64,000 bases of DNA from positions 180,056-244,055 of the forward strand of contig JAGSNX010000006.1 of NCBI GenBank assembly GCA_018139225.1, read 5' to 3'. A program made the position numbers and the translations under genes. Below the pieces are notes generated by a model. The model was not told the DNA's origin. It worked only from the letters and a program-made list of their open reading frames with translations, and searched no databases. The stretch comes from Microvirga sp. SRT01 (GTDB lineage: Bacteria; Pseudomonadota; Alphaproteobacteria; Sphingomonadales; Sphingomonadaceae). This document shows positions 30,691 through 42,133 of the stretch, in pieces (within the stretch, counting starts at the first letter, position 1; each line of letters opens with the position of its first letter).

Positions 30691-31599
30691 TCAGTACGGC
30701 ACCCGTTCCGCCTTGACGCCGATCCGCTGCAATTGCGCCTGCACGCTCTCCGGCCCCGCCAGATGTCCCGCGCCGACCGCGACGAACACCGTGCCCGGCT
30801 TGTCCATCCGCATCTTCACCCAGTCCGCCCAGCGCGCGTTACGGTCGGTGAGCAGGACCTTCGCCACCTCCGGCGAGTCCTTCAGGCTGTCGTTCATCTC
30901 GCTCGCGAGATCGTCGGGCCGCCCCTTTGCCCAGTCGTCGACCATCCGCGCCATCTGCTTCTCGACGGTCGGCAGTTCGTCGACCGTGCTCTCGAGGAAC
31001 TGGAGTTGAGCCTTCGCCGATAAACCCGCGAAATAGCCGAGCTGCTGCTCCGCCGTCTCCAGCCCGATCACCGGCTTGCCCGCGGCCTTGGCGGCGGCGG
31101 TGATGACTTCTTCCGGGCCGTTAGCCGAGTCGTAGCCGAGCTTGGACAGCGGCGCGACCGACAGCTGCGTCGCCGCCAGCCACGGGCGATAGCGATCCAG
31201 CGCGTTCGCCGGCAGCCCGAGATCGACCACCGCCTTCCCAAACGCGGCGCGCTTGCTCGCGGGCAGTTGCTCGGTCAGCGGCGGCGTGCCCGCGGGCGCG
31301 ACGCCGGTCGCCTCGACCAGCCCCTGCATCTTGGCGGGGTCAGGCATCACCAGTTCCAGCACCACCTCTCCCGATCGATCGAAGGCGGTCTTCACCGCCT
31401 CGTCGAACCACGTCATCCCCGGCTTCAGGACATGGATCGTCCCGAACAGGTAGATCGTCGTGTCCGCGTCCTTCACCACCCACAAGGCCGGATCGGCATC
31501 CGCCTTCGCGGTCTGCGGGGTGGGCGCCTGCTGCGCGCAGGCGGGAAGGGCGAGGAACGCGGCGAGGGCCGTCGCGGTGAGTTTCAGCATGCGCGTCAT
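30691..31599 (-). CDS. TraB/GumN (PrgY-like) family secreted protein
   Basis: A 302-residue protein with an export signal ([20 protein letters not shown]). Family landmarks are [18 protein letters not shown] with the conserved Gly-Thr-x-His, [26 protein letters not shown] and a C-terminal [16 protein letters not shown] with Gly-x-x-His-Leu. TraB/GumN proteins are metal-dependent, protease-like (Tiki-type) enzymes of uncertain substrate. A Cys follows LPA, so lipidation is possible but the -2 Pro makes it doubtful. The start could also be the ATG at 31590. It is divergent from glyQ. Confidence 0.85.
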   Translation of the reverse strand: MTRMLKLTATALAAFLALPACAQQAPTPQTAKADADPALWVVKDADTTIYLFGTIHVLKPGMTWFDEAVKTAFDRSGEVVLELVMPDPAKMQGLVEATGVAPAGTPPLTEQLPASKRAAFGKAVVDLGLPANALDRYRPWLAATQLSVAPLSKLGYDSANGPEEVITAAAKAAGKPVIGLETAEQQLGYFAGLSAKAQLQFLESTVDELPTVEKQMARMVDDWAKGRPDDLASEMNDSLKDSPEVAKVLLTDRNARWADWVKMRMDKPGTVFVAVGAGHLAGPESVQAQLQRIGVKAERVPY

Positions 31600-31721
31600 G
31601 TGGAGCGTCCCGGGTGCGAGCGAAAGGGCGCGCGATCGATAATACCGGAAACGTTACGAACCCTTCAGCGGAACCGGTGCTCCCCTTGCGGGGGCGGCGG
31701 GGTTTCGCCAAAGCGCAGGGC

Positions 31722-32630
31722 ATGTCCGCCGCTCCACCCGCCTCCCCGCCTGCTGCCCCACCTGCTCAGCGCCCGCTGTCCTTTCAGCGGATGATCCTCG
31801 CGCTGCACGACTATTGGAGCGAGCGCGGCTGCGTGATCCTGCAGCCCTATGACATGGAGATGGGCGCGGGCACCTTTCACCCCGCCACCACGCTGCGGGC
31901 GCTGGGGCCGGATACCTGGAACGCCGCCTTCGTGCAGCCGTGCCGCCGTCCGACCGACGGCCGCTACGGCGAGAACCCCAATCGCCTCCAGCATTACTAC
32001 CAGTATCAGGTGATCCTGAAGCCCAGTCCGCCCGATCTTCAGGACCTGTACCTCGGCTCGCTGGCGGCGATCGGCGTCGACACCGCGCTCCACGACATCC
32101 GCTTTGTCGAGGACGACTGGGAATCGCCGACGCTCGGGGCATGGGGGCTGGGCTGGGAAGTCTGGTGCGACGGGATGGAGGTGACGCAGTTCACCTATTT
32201 CCAGCAGATGGGCGGTTACGACATGAAGCCTGTCGCGGGCGAGCTGACCTATGGGTTGGAGCGGCTGGCGATGTACATCCAGAACGTCGACAACGTGTAT
32301 GATCTGGCGTTCAACGACAGCGGCGTCACTTACGGCGACGTGTTCCTGGAGAACGAGCGCCAGATGTCGACCTGGAACTTCGAGGTCGCGGACACCGACA
32401 CGCTGTTCGACCTGTTCCGCAAGGCCGCGGCGGAGTGCGAGAACTGCCTTGAGCGCGGGCTGCCGATCCCCGCCTACGAACAGGCGATCAAGGCGTCGCA
32501 CACCTTCAACCTGTTGCAGGCGCGCGGCGTGATCTCCGTCGCCGAGCGGCAGGCGTATATGGGCCGCGTCCGCGATCTGGCGAAGGGCGCGTGCGGGGCG
32601 TGGATGGACAAGAACGGATGGGCCGCGTGA
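31722..32630 (+). CDS. glyQ: Glycyl-tRNA synthetase alpha subunit
   Basis: A 302-residue catalytic subunit of the tetrameric bacterial glycyl-tRNA synthetase. Conserved stretches are [60 protein letters not shown] and [19 protein letters not shown]. The N terminus carries a Pro/Ala-rich extension of about 17 residues. The start at 31722 is chosen on homology; the frame continues upstream without similarity. The stop overlaps the start of glyS (GTGA). Confidence 0.97.
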   Translation: MSAAPPASPPAAPPAQRPLSFQRMILALHDYWSERGCVILQPYDMEMGAGTFHPATTLRALGPDTWNAAFVQPCRRPTDGRYGENPNRLQHYYQYQVILKPSPPDLQDLYLGSLAAIGVDTALHDIRFVEDDWESPTLGAWGLGWEVWCDGMEVTQFTYFQQMGGYDMKPVAGELTYGLERLAMYIQNVDNVYDLAFNDSGVTYGDVFLENERQMSTWNFEVADTDTLFDLFRKAAAECENCLERGLPIPAYEQAIKASHTFNLLQARGVISVAERQAYMGRVRDLAKGACGAWMDKNGWAA

Positions 32631-34930
32631 CCGACTTCCTCCTCGAACTCCGCTCCGAAGAAATCCCGGCGCGCATGCAGGACAAGGCGCGCGAAGACCT
32701 CGCCCGCCTGTTCGCCGCCGAACTCGCCAAGGCAGGCATCACGACTGGTGCGATCGCCACATACGCGACCCCGCGCCGCCTCGCGCTGATCGCGCGCGAC
32801 CTGCCGCTGGAAACCGCCGCCGTCACCGAGGAGGTGAAGGGCCCCAAGACCGCTGCGCCGCCACAGGCGCTGGAGGGCTTCCTGCGCAAGACCGGCCTGA
32901 CGCGCGAGCAGCTGACCGAACGGGACGGCGTGTTCTTCGCGATCACCGAAAAGCCCGGCCGCGCCACCGCCGACGTGCTGGCGGACGCGATCCCGGCGAT
33001 CGTCCGCGCCTTCCCTTGGCCCAAGTCGATGCGCTGGGGCGCAGCGTCGACGTCCACCGAGTCGCTGCGCTGGGTGCGGCCGCTGCACGGCATCGTCGCG
33101 CTGCTCGGCGAGGAACTGGTGCCGGTGTCGATCGCCGGCATCGAGAGCGGCTATGCGACGCTCGGCCACCGCTTCCACCACCCCGGCCCGATCACGATCG
33201 GATCGGCCGACGACTACGTCGCCAAGCTCAACGCCGCGCACGTCATCGTCGATCAGGACGCCCGCCGCACGATCATCCGCGACCGCGCGTCCGCGCTGGC
33301 GGCGGAGGCCGGTCTGGTGCTGGTCGAGGACGAGGGGCTGGTGGGCGAGAACGCCGGCCTGACCGAATGGCCGGTGCCGCTGCTCGGCCGGTTCGACGCC
33401 GAATTCCTGAGCGTGCCGCCCGAGGTCATCCAGCTGACCGCGCGCGTGAACCAGAAGTATTTCGTGTGCCGTGATTCCGGTGGCGCGCTGGCCAACGCCT
33501 TCGTCTGCACGGCGAATATCGAGGCGTCGGACGGCGGCGCGACGATCGTCGAGGGCAACCGCAAGGTCCTCGCCGCCCGCCTGTCGGATGCGCGCTTCTT
33601 CTACGACACCGACCTGAAGGTGCCGCTGGAGACGCAGGCGGAGAAGCTGTCGAAGATCGTCTTCCACGAGAAGCTGGGCACCGTCGCCGACAAGGTCGAC
33701 CGCGTCGCGAAGCTGGCGCGGTGGCTGGTGGAGGAGGGGATAATCCTCCCCGGCACGGGGAGGGGGACCAGCGAAGCTGGTGGAGGGGGCGTGCCTCATG
33801 GTGCGTCGCTTGCGGACGCCTCCCTCCACCATCCTGCGGATGGTCCCCCTCCCCGTGCCGGGGAGGAACTGGCCGACCTCGCCGAACGCGCCGCGCGGCT
33901 GGCGAAGGCGGACCTCGTCACCGGCATGGTCGGCGAGTTCCCGGAACTGCAGGGCCTGATGGGCGGCTATTACGCCGCCGCGCAAGGCGAAGACCCCCGC
34001 GTCGCAGCGGCGGTGCGCGATCACTACAAGCCGGTCGGGCAGGGTGACGAGGTGCCGACCGATCCCGTGACGGTGGCGGTATCGCTGGCGGACAAGCTGG
34101 ATACGATTGCTGCGTTTTTCTCAATCAATGAAAAACCGACGGGATCAAAAGATCCTTTTGCTCTGCGTCGAGCAGTTCTCGGAGTCGCTTCGATTATCCA
34201 ACAGAACGCGCTATCGGCGTCCTTGCGGAAGATGTTTGAGTTGGCGTTGGAGCAGAACCATCGCGCACGTCGCGCTCGTGACGTTACAACCGATGCCGAT
34301 GCAGGGTACTCTCGATACGTCGATGAGTTGATCACTTTCGCCATCGACCGCCTCAAAGTCCAGCAACGCGAAGCCGGCGTCCGCCACGACCTGATCGACG
34401 CGGTGTTCGCGTTGGGTGGGGAGGACGATCTCGTCCGCCTGCTCGCCCGCGTCCGCGCGTTGCAAGCGTTCGTCGGGACGGAGGATGGCGCCAACCTGCT
34501 CGCCGGCTACAAGCGTGCGGCCAATATCCTGAAGAAGGAGGGCTATTCTCCCCTCCCTCCAAGGGAGGGGCCGGGGGTGGGTGGTGAGTCTCAGGACGGT
34601 TCCGCCAAGCCCCTACCCAACCTCTCCCCAGAAGGGGGGGGCGACGAAGGGGGCGGAAAAACGCTGTCCTACACGCCGGAAATAGCGGAAGCGGACCTGA
34701 TCGCCGCGCTCGACGCCGCCGAACCCGCTGCCGCCCGCGCGGTGGAGGCGGAGGATTTCGAGGCGGCGATGGCGGCGCTCGCCACGCTGCGCGGGCCGAT
34801 CGACGCGTTCTTTGACAGCGTGACCGTCAACGATCCGGATGCGGACAAGCGCGCCGCGCGTCTGGCGCTGCTCGCCCGCGTGCGCGACGCCGTGCATACC
34901 GTCGCCGACTTCTCGCGCATCGAGGGATAA
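32627..34930 (+). CDS. glyS: Glycyl-tRNA synthetase beta subunit with two in-frame repeat insertions
   Basis: A 767-residue beta subunit, against 689 in E. coli. It starts at a GTG ([17 protein letters not shown]) overlapping the glyQ stop. Family motifs are intact: [64 protein letters not shown] and [20 protein letters not shown]. The extra length is explained by two segments, about residues 373-414 (Pro/Gly-rich, from the palindrome at 33744-33867) and about residues 641-674 (palindrome at 34546-34648). Removing both leaves about 692 residues. They lie in poorly conserved linkers and keep the frame open, so the protein is probably functional. The segment from about 34090 to 34340 has markedly lower GC than the rest. 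Confidence 0.95.
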   Translation: MTDFLLELRSEEIPARMQDKAREDLARLFAAELAKAGITTGAIATYATPRRLALIARDLPLETAAVTEEVKGPKTAAPPQALEGFLRKTGLTREQLTERDGVFFAITEKPGRATADVLADAIPAIVRAFPWPKSMRWGAASTSTESLRWVRPLHGIVALLGEELVPVSIAGIESGYATLGHRFHHPGPITIGSADDYVAKLNAAHVIVDQDARRTIIRDRASALAAEAGLVLVEDEGLVGENAGLTEWPVPLLGRFDAEFLSVPPEVIQLTARVNQKYFVCRDSGGALANAFVCTANIEASDGGATIVEGNRKVLAARLSDARFFYDTDLKVPLETQAEKLSKIVFHEKLGTVADKVDRVAKLARWLVEEGIILPGTGRGTSEAGGGGVPHGASLADASLHHPADGPPPRAGEELADLAERAARLAKADLVTGMVGEFPELQGLMGGYYAAAQGEDPRVAAAVRDHYKPVGQGDEVPTDPVTVAVSLADKLDTIAAFFSINEKPTGSKDPFALRRAVLGVASIIQQNALSASLRKMFELALEQNHRARRARDVTTDADAGYSRYVDELITFAIDRLKVQQREAGVRHDLIDAVFALGGEDDLVRLLARVRALQAFVGTEDGANLLAGYKRAANILKKEGYSPLPPREGPGVGGESQDGSAKPLPNLSPEGGGDEGGGKTLSYTPEIAEADLIAALDAAEPAAARAVEAEDFEAAMAALATLRGPIDAFFDSVTVNDPDADKRAARLALLARVRDAVHTVADFSRIEG
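33744..33867. repeat. Palindromic repeat inside glyS, element 1
   Basis: The 124-base element has arms of about 50 bases: TCCTCCCCGGCACGGGGAGG... at the left is complementary to the right end ...CCCCGTGCCGGGGAGGA, with few mismatches. It is translated without stops within glyS, contributing residues such as [15 protein letters not shown]. Its arm matches the intergenic repeat at 30561-30682. Confidence 0.88.
34546..34648. repeat. Palindromic repeat inside glyS, element 2
   Basis: The left arm (CTCCCCTCCCTCCAAGGGAG, then GGGGGTGGGT) and the right arm (CCCCTACCCAACCTCTCCCC) are imperfect inverse copies. The element has the same architecture as the intergenic repeat at 29597-29693. It is read as [15 protein letters not shown]...[12 protein letters not shown] in the glyS frame. 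Confidence 0.85.
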
Positions 34931-34940
34931 AGCCGCGTTG

Positions 34941-35011
34941 GACTAACCTTAGACTAACTTTCCGCGGCCCATCGTGAAAATAGCTTGCCAGAATGTTGCG
35001 GCGCACAACAT
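34941..35011 (+). promoter_or_regulatory. Promoter region of ppdK with direct and inverted repeats
   Basis: The 114-base gap before ppdK is AT-rich for this genome. It contains a direct repeat GACTAAC at 34941 and 34952 (11-base period, one helical turn) and an imperfect 19-base palindrome ATGTTGCGGCGCACAACAT at 34993-35011. Either may be a regulator site; which factor binds is unknown. Confidence 0.35.
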
Positions 35012-35044
35012 ACGAATGCATCGATATATAGAGGGACGAGGGAC

Positions 35045-37750
<2,706 letters not shown>

Positions 37751-37940
37751 ACGACGGGCGCAACGATGGCGCTGTCGAGTCATTTCGGCTATAGTTGACG
37801 TTGCGTTAACCGGTGTGTTCGTTGGCGGATGGGAAGTATTCGGCAAAACCCTGATAGGGCTGTTAAATCCGGGTTTGCCCGATTCGCGGTGACGGCATGG
37901 TGGTTCGGCGCAGGACGTCATACTGTCAGGGGGAACCATC

Positions 37941-38702
37941 ATGCTCAAGACCATCGTCACGACCGCATTGCTGCTCGCGCCATTGCCTGCGGCCGCGCAG
38001 ACCGTCAGCAATGCCAGCGGCTTCGTCGGGTTCGACGCCAATGCCCGGATCGCCTCGAACGTCACTGCGCAGGATATGCCAAGCGATACGTGGACCACGA
38101 CGCCGCGCACGATGGGCGTTCTTGCCCGTGCCGTCGCCTCCGGCCCCAGTGGCGGTACCGTCACCACTTTCGGCGGAACGACAGGCAGCTGGGCGACCGA
38201 CGGCCTGTCGGGTGCGATCGGCACGAACGCCGGCTGGAGCTTCGCTGCCCAGCCGGGCGAGGATGGTGTCGGCGCCAATTTCGGCGACGGGCTGAGCTGG
38301 AGCTACGATTTCACGCTCGATCGGGCTGCGACGCTGTCGTTCAACTACGCCATCACGGCGGACGGCGCGACGTTCGGGCTGCAAAGCTGGAACTTCGTCA
38401 TCAACGGCGCGATGACCAGTCTTGCCAGCGGCAACGCCGTGACGGATCCGCGGGGCACGGGGCTACTCACCTTCGCCCTGGCGGCCAACACGCCGTATTC
38501 GTTGCGCCTGACGACCAACGGCAACGTCAGCTCCGGTAACCCGCTGAACAATTACTCGGGCCGTCAGGATGGCGATTTCCGTTTCGCCATCGGCGGCGCG
38601 CGCGTGCCGGAGCCAGCCAGCTGGGCGTTGATGATCGCGGGCATCGGCGTGGTCGGCGGCGCACTGCGTCGTCGTAGCGCTTTGGTACCCGTCGCGGCGT
38701 AA
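37941..38702 (+). CDS. PEPxxWA-CTERM secreted protein
   Basis: A 253-residue protein with a signal peptide (LKTIVTTALLLAPLPAAAQ) and a C-terminal exosortase sorting signal: VPEPASWALMIAGIGVVGG followed by LRRR. The intervening 200 residues are Gly/Thr/Asn-rich and of beta type, with no known domain. In sphingomonads such proteins are processed by an exosortase and associated with exopolysaccharide or the outer surface. AGGGGGAACC lies just before the ATG. A second PEPxxWA protein is encoded at 52560-53315; no exosortase gene is in the window. Confidence 0.88.
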   Translation: MLKTIVTTALLLAPLPAAAQTVSNASGFVGFDANARIASNVTAQDMPSDTWTTTPRTMGVLARAVASGPSGGTVTTFGGTTGSWATDGLSGAIGTNAGWSFAAQPGEDGVGANFGDGLSWSYDFTLDRAATLSFNYAITADGATFGLQSWNFVINGAMTSLASGNAVTDPRGTGLLTFALAANTPYSLRLTTNGNVSSGNPLNNYSGRQDGDFRFAIGGARVPEPASWALMIAGIGVVGGALRRRSALVPVAA

Positions 38703-38744
38703 TGACGTCGATACGGACGGTGCCGCTTGCCGGCATCGTCCGTA

Positions 38745-39017
38745 TCAAGCCGTTCCCTGCGGATGACCGACCGGCGATTGGGCGACCCAGAAGCGGAAGC
38801 CGTCGACTTCGGCACCCATGCAGTCCTTGCCGCCGCAGCCTGATGCGGCGTCGGCAAGCTGTGTCATCATGCTGGCGAGCATCCGGAATTGCAGGACCGT
38901 CATCGTGACCTTGGCGTCCCGGTTGTGGCCCTCGACGGCGGCGCGCATCTTGTCGGCTTCGGCGCGCACGGCCTGCGCCTGTTCGCCGATCCCGGCCACC
39001 GAACACCTCTGGCGCAT
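38745..39017 (-). CDS. Small hypothetical protein
   Basis: A 90-residue protein starting at MRQRCSVAGIGEQAQAVRAE, with GGGAG 7 bases before the ATG. The first half is helical (a possible amphipathic or coiled-coil stretch with VRAEADKMRAAVEGHNRDAK). The C-terminal part has CGGKDCMGAEVDGFRFWV with two close cysteines. No export signal and no recognised domain. It lies between a PEP-CTERM gene and a small membrane protein. Confidence 0.6.
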   Translation of the reverse strand: MRQRCSVAGIGEQAQAVRAEADKMRAAVEGHNRDAKVTMTVLQFRMLASMMTQLADAASGCGGKDCMGAEVDGFRFWVAQSPVGHPQGTA

Positions 39018-39081
39018 CGTCCACTCCCGTTTCGTTACGGTCGCGACCCTATGCGCAGGAGGGTTAACGAGGTGTTGAGCA

Positions 39082-39423
39082 TCACACGCGCGGGCGCTGA
39101 CCCCAGTCGAACCAGCCGCGACGCTCGCCGGTCGGGTAGGCGGGGCGGGCGCGGTTGGCCGCCGCCGTGGCGCGGGGCGCGATCGTCGCGGCGGTGACGG
39201 GCGCGGTCCTGGCGAGGCGGGCATGCTCACGCTCCAGCTCGGCGTTGCGGCGGTCGGCGGCGGCGATCCGCGCCTCGGCTTCCTTGCGGTTGGCGGCGTG
39301 TGCTTCCCGCTCGGCGGCGTAGCGCGTCTTCCACGTCTTGCCGCCCGGATGGCTCGCCAGCCCGAGCAGCCAGCCCGCGACGAGCACCAGCGCGACGATC
39401 AGCCATTGGGTCGTGGTGAACAT
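39082..39423 (-). CDS. Small membrane-anchored coiled-coil protein
   Basis: A 113-residue protein with one N-terminal transmembrane helix (WLIVALVLVAGWLLGLA), then a charged helix likely to form a coiled coil (KTRYAAEREAHAANRKEAEA...NAELEREHARL) and an Ala/Arg/Pro-rich tail. GGAGGG lies 6 bases before the ATG. The topology predicts a bitopic inner membrane protein; function unknown. Confidence 0.65.
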   Translation of the reverse strand: MFTTTQWLIVALVLVAGWLLGLASHPGGKTWKTRYAAEREAHAANRKEAEARIAAADRRNAELEREHARLARTAPVTAATIAPRATAAANRARPAYPTGERRGWFDWGQRPRV

Positions 39424-39511
39424 CGAAATCCCTCCTGTTACGCAGGGACAACGATCGTGTGTCTGGTGGGTTGCGGAGTGCGGGGTGCGCCGACGCGAAA
39501 CGCATCGCCCG

Positions 39512-39937
39512 CTAAGCCGCTGCCTCGGGTCGGTCCTGATCCTGCTGAACGTCCAGCCAGGTTAGCGCTGCACTTTCCGAGATAAAGAAGTTCAGGATGT
39601 CGCCGCGCGACAGGGCTCTTCGCATCTGCATCTTGACGAGGCTTGAGGACACCAGGACCGCCACTTTGTCGCCGGCTTGATAGATCCTTCCCGTCGCATC
39701 CTGTACGCAGGCCTGACCCTCTGGACTGTGCGGCTTCAGGTCGACGGCGTTGATGAGGACCCTGATCGGACGGTCTGCCGCACGCCAGCGCTTCACCACC
39801 GCGGCATTTTCGGCGAAATGATCCCGCAGTGTCGGCAGGTCGAAGAAACCCTCGACATGAATGAGGATCACGCTCTGGAGCCGATCATCCTCGATCGTGT
39901 ATTCGGGCTTGGTGGCGACAATGGCGATGGACATCAT
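39512..39937 (-). CDS. STAS/SpoIIAA-like domain protein
   Basis: A 141-residue cytoplasmic protein with alternating strands and helices typical of the STAS/SpoIIAA-like fold: SVILIHVEGFFDLPTLRDHF, then RVLINAVDLKPHSPEGQACV and KVAVLVSSSLVKMQM. It is the intact paralogue of the frameshifted gene at 15217-15599. Such small proteins occur in several copies in sphingomonads and may sense or transmit a signal, but the partner is unknown. Two consecutive ATGs open the frame; either may be used. Confidence 0.65.
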   Translation of the reverse strand: MMSIAIVATKPEYTIEDDRLQSVILIHVEGFFDLPTLRDHFAENAAVVKRWRAADRPIRVLINAVDLKPHSPEGQACVQDATGRIYQAGDKVAVLVSSSLVKMQMRRALSRGDILNFFISESAALTWLDVQQDQDRPEAAA

Positions 39938-40049
39938 CGCGACCTATGCAGACGCGGTTGCCAAGGGATGTATGATCCAGAACGGTTGTGTCGGTCGAAC
40001 GCGGATCGGTAATCCTGTCGGGCATTGCTGCCGTGCAAAAGGGGGAAGC

Positions 40050-40682
40050 ATGACGATCAGCGTGGAGGGCGTACAGGTCGGCCAGGTCGCGCCGTTGGGA
40101 TCGAAGGCCGTGCCGAGCGGCTATGTGAAGCGACCCGTTGTCGGCACGGTGTCGGTGTCGTCGCTGGGGTTGAGCGGGGACGAGCAGGCGGACCATTCCG
40201 TGCACGGTGGGCCGGAAAAAGCCGTCTACGGGTATTCCGCCAGCCACTATCCCGCGTGGCGAGCCGAGTTCCCGGAGCGGTCCGAGCTGTTCGTCGCTGG
40301 CGGCATGGGTGAGAACCTGACGATCGCCGGATTGGATGAAAGCGGGTTGTGCGTCGGCGACGTGCACCAGATCGGCTCCGTCACCTTGCAGGTGTGTCAG
40401 CCGCGTCAACCATGCTTCAAGCTTGTTGCGTATTTTGGCGATCCGAGAATGGCGCGTGCGATGGTCAGGAGCGGTCGCTCCGGCTGGTACTACCGCGTGC
40501 TCGAAGGCGGCGAGCTCCGCGTGGGTGCCGATGTCGTCCTCGTGCATCGCCCGCAGCAGTTCTCCTTCGCCCGCCTTGTCGCGATCGTGAACGGTTCGGC
40601 TGCTACGCAGGCAGAGGCGGCTGCACTCGCGGAGATGCCGGAACTGGCGTCGACGCTCAGACGGTCCGTCCAGCTCGGGTAA
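40050..40682 (+). CDS. MOSC domain protein (YiiM-like)
   Basis: A 210-residue MOSC-domain protein. The family motifs are VSSLGLSGDEQADHSVHGGPEKAVYGYS, GGMGENLTIAGLDESGLCVGDV and VCQPRQPCFKL, where the Cys in RQPC is the conserved MOSC cysteine thought to carry sulfur or bind the molybdenum cofactor. YiiM-type proteins take part in reduction of N-hydroxylated compounds. GGGGGAAG precedes the ATG at 40050. The stop lies immediately before the first DUF421 gene and may couple to it. Confidence 0.88.
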   Translation: MTISVEGVQVGQVAPLGSKAVPSGYVKRPVVGTVSVSSLGLSGDEQADHSVHGGPEKAVYGYSASHYPAWRAEFPERSELFVAGGMGENLTIAGLDESGLCVGDVHQIGSVTLQVCQPRQPCFKLVAYFGDPRMARAMVRSGRSGWYYRVLEGGELRVGADVVLVHRPQQFSFARLVAIVNGSAATQAEAAALAEMPELASTLRRSVQLG

Positions 40683-40717
40683 CTCCGATACGCGCAGCGG
40701 TCGGGTACCTGATCCTG

Positions 40718-41137
40718 GTGCTGGTCGAGCGCATCGTCGAACAACGGCTTGGCAAACAGCTGACGCCGTTCGAATTCGTGCTGATCTTTTATCTCGGGGG
40801 GCTGACGCTCACCGGCATGGTCGGGATCGAGGCGTCGATGGTCAACGGCGTCTGCCAGATCCTGACGCTCGCGCTGTGCCACCGCACGCTGTCGATGCTG
40901 CGGTTTCGATCGGATCGCGTCATGAAGGTGCTCGACGGCGTGCCGCTGATCCTGATGGAGGCGCGCGGATGGCGCACGGATACGCTGCGCCGGATGATGG
41001 TTCAGGATGACGACGTGATGAACGTGGCGCGCGAGCAGGGCATTCGCGATCTGTCCGGCATCCGCATCGCGGTGCTGGAAACGTTCGGACAAATCGCCGT
41101 CATCCCCAAACCCCAACACCCCCCGCGAGACGCATGA
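40718..41137 (+). CDS. DUF421 (YetF-like) membrane protein, first copy
   Basis: A DUF421 protein, 139 residues from the GTG at 40718. Hydrophobic segments and LGKQLTPFEFVLIFYLGG are followed by the soluble DUF421 domain (VMKVLDGVPLILMEARGWR, VMNVAREQGIRDLSGIRIAVLE). Alignment by eye with the paralogue at 41686 places the true N terminus near 40682, giving TPIRAAVGYLILVLV, but no ATG, GTG or TTG exists there. Either translation starts at 40718, removing part of the first helix, or it is coupled to the MOSC gene through a non-standard start. The stop overlaps the next start (ATGA). Confidence 0.7.
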   Translation: MLVERIVEQRLGKQLTPFEFVLIFYLGGLTLTGMVGIEASMVNGVCQILTLALCHRTLSMLRFRSDRVMKVLDGVPLILMEARGWRTDTLRRMMVQDDDVMNVAREQGIRDLSGIRIAVLETFGQIAVIPKPQHPPRDA

Positions 41138-41676
41138 TGACGCGCGAGTCCTTCCTAAACCCCGTCGAAGACTCCGTGCCCAAGGTGGATGACGAAATCG
41201 CCGTGGGCGAGGACCTCGACTTCCAGCGGCGCTGGTGGCGGTTCGAGAAGCTCGTCTGGACCGTGTTCCTGATCGTCATCGTCTGCGATCTGGCAGGGCT
41301 GTTCGGGCGCGGATGGCTGGCCAAGGCCGAAGCGTCGACACCCGACAGGGCGCTGATCGTGGACTATGAGCGGATCGAACGGGCGAACACGCCCTCGACG
41401 ATGACGTTGCGTTTCGGGCCTGCTGCGATCCGTAACGGGCATGTGCAGTTTCATGTCAGTGATGCGGTCGTGCGCGATCTCGGCGCGCAACGTATCGCGC
41501 CGCAGCCGTCGACCTCCACACCCGGACGGGGTGGCATCAGCTACGTCGTCCCGGTGACGGCGGCTCCAGCGGCGGTGCAAATCCAGCTTCAGCCGGCCGC
41601 GCCCGGTCGCTACACGTTCAAGATCCAGCTCGCCGATGCGGCGCCGATCACGCGACGCGTGCTCGTCCTGCCCTGA
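41134..41676 (+). CDS. Single-pass membrane protein between two DUF421 genes
   Basis: A 180-residue protein that I do not recognise. An acidic cytoplasmic N terminus of about 40 residues leads into one transmembrane helix (LVWTVFLIVIVCDLAGLFG), then a beta-rich extracytoplasmic domain (TMTLRFGPAAIRNGHVQFHV, GRYTFKIQLADAAPITRRVL). It overlaps the first DUF421 gene by 4 bases and is followed by the second after 9, so the three are one translational unit and their products probably form a complex. Confidence 0.75.
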   Translation: MMTRESFLNPVEDSVPKVDDEIAVGEDLDFQRRWWRFEKLVWTVFLIVIVCDLAGLFGRGWLAKAEASTPDRALIVDYERIERANTPSTMTLRFGPAAIRNGHVQFHVSDAVVRDLGAQRIAPQPSTSTPGRGGISYVVPVTAAPAAVQIQLQPAAPGRYTFKIQLADAAPITRRVLVLP

Positions 41677-41685
41677 GCCACCTAC

Positions 41686-42126
41686 ATGGATACGATCCTG
41701 AGAGCGACCGCCGGATACTTCATCCTGTTGCTCGTCGTGCGTGTGCTCGCCCGGCGGGCAGGATCGCAGATGACGCTGTTCGAGTTCGTGCTCGTGTTCC
41801 TGATCGGGGGTGTCATCATCCTCGCGACTCTCGGGCCCGACCGGTCGGTGACGAACTGCACCTGCGCGGTGATCGCCGTCGCCTCCCTCCACCGCTTCGT
41901 CTCCTGGGCCAAAAGCCGGAGTCCGCGGATCGGTGCGATCGTCGACGGCACGCCGATCGTGATCGTTCAGGGAGGCGAGTGGCGGGAGGACGTGCTGAAG
42001 GGCATGGGCGTCCGTCGGGAAGGCGTCGTTGCCGCCGCGCGCATGCATGGCATCGGTTCCTCGTCCGACATCCAGTATGCCGTTCTGGAGCGGAATGGCG
42101 GTATCACCGTCATGACGAGAAGCTAA
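41686..42126 (+). CDS. DUF421 (YetF-like) membrane protein, second copy
   Basis: A 146-residue DUF421 protein. The N-terminal hydrophobic segments (ILRATAGYFILLLVVRVLA; MTLFEFVLVFLIGGVIILATLG) precede the soluble domain (GAIVDGTPIVIVQGGEWREDV, ARMHGIGSSSDIQYAVLERNG). It is a paralogue of the gene at 40718-41137 and closes the cassette. YetF-type proteins in Bacillus are membrane proteins of unclear role; no enzymatic motif is visible. The gene converges on an SDR gene 7 bases away. Confidence 0.85.
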   Translation: MDTILRATAGYFILLLVVRVLARRAGSQMTLFEFVLVFLIGGVIILATLGPDRSVTNCTCAVIAVASLHRFVSWAKSRSPRIGAIVDGTPIVIVQGGEWREDVLKGMGVRREGVVAAARMHGIGSSSDIQYAVLERNGGITVMTRS

Positions 42127-42133
42127 GCCGGTA

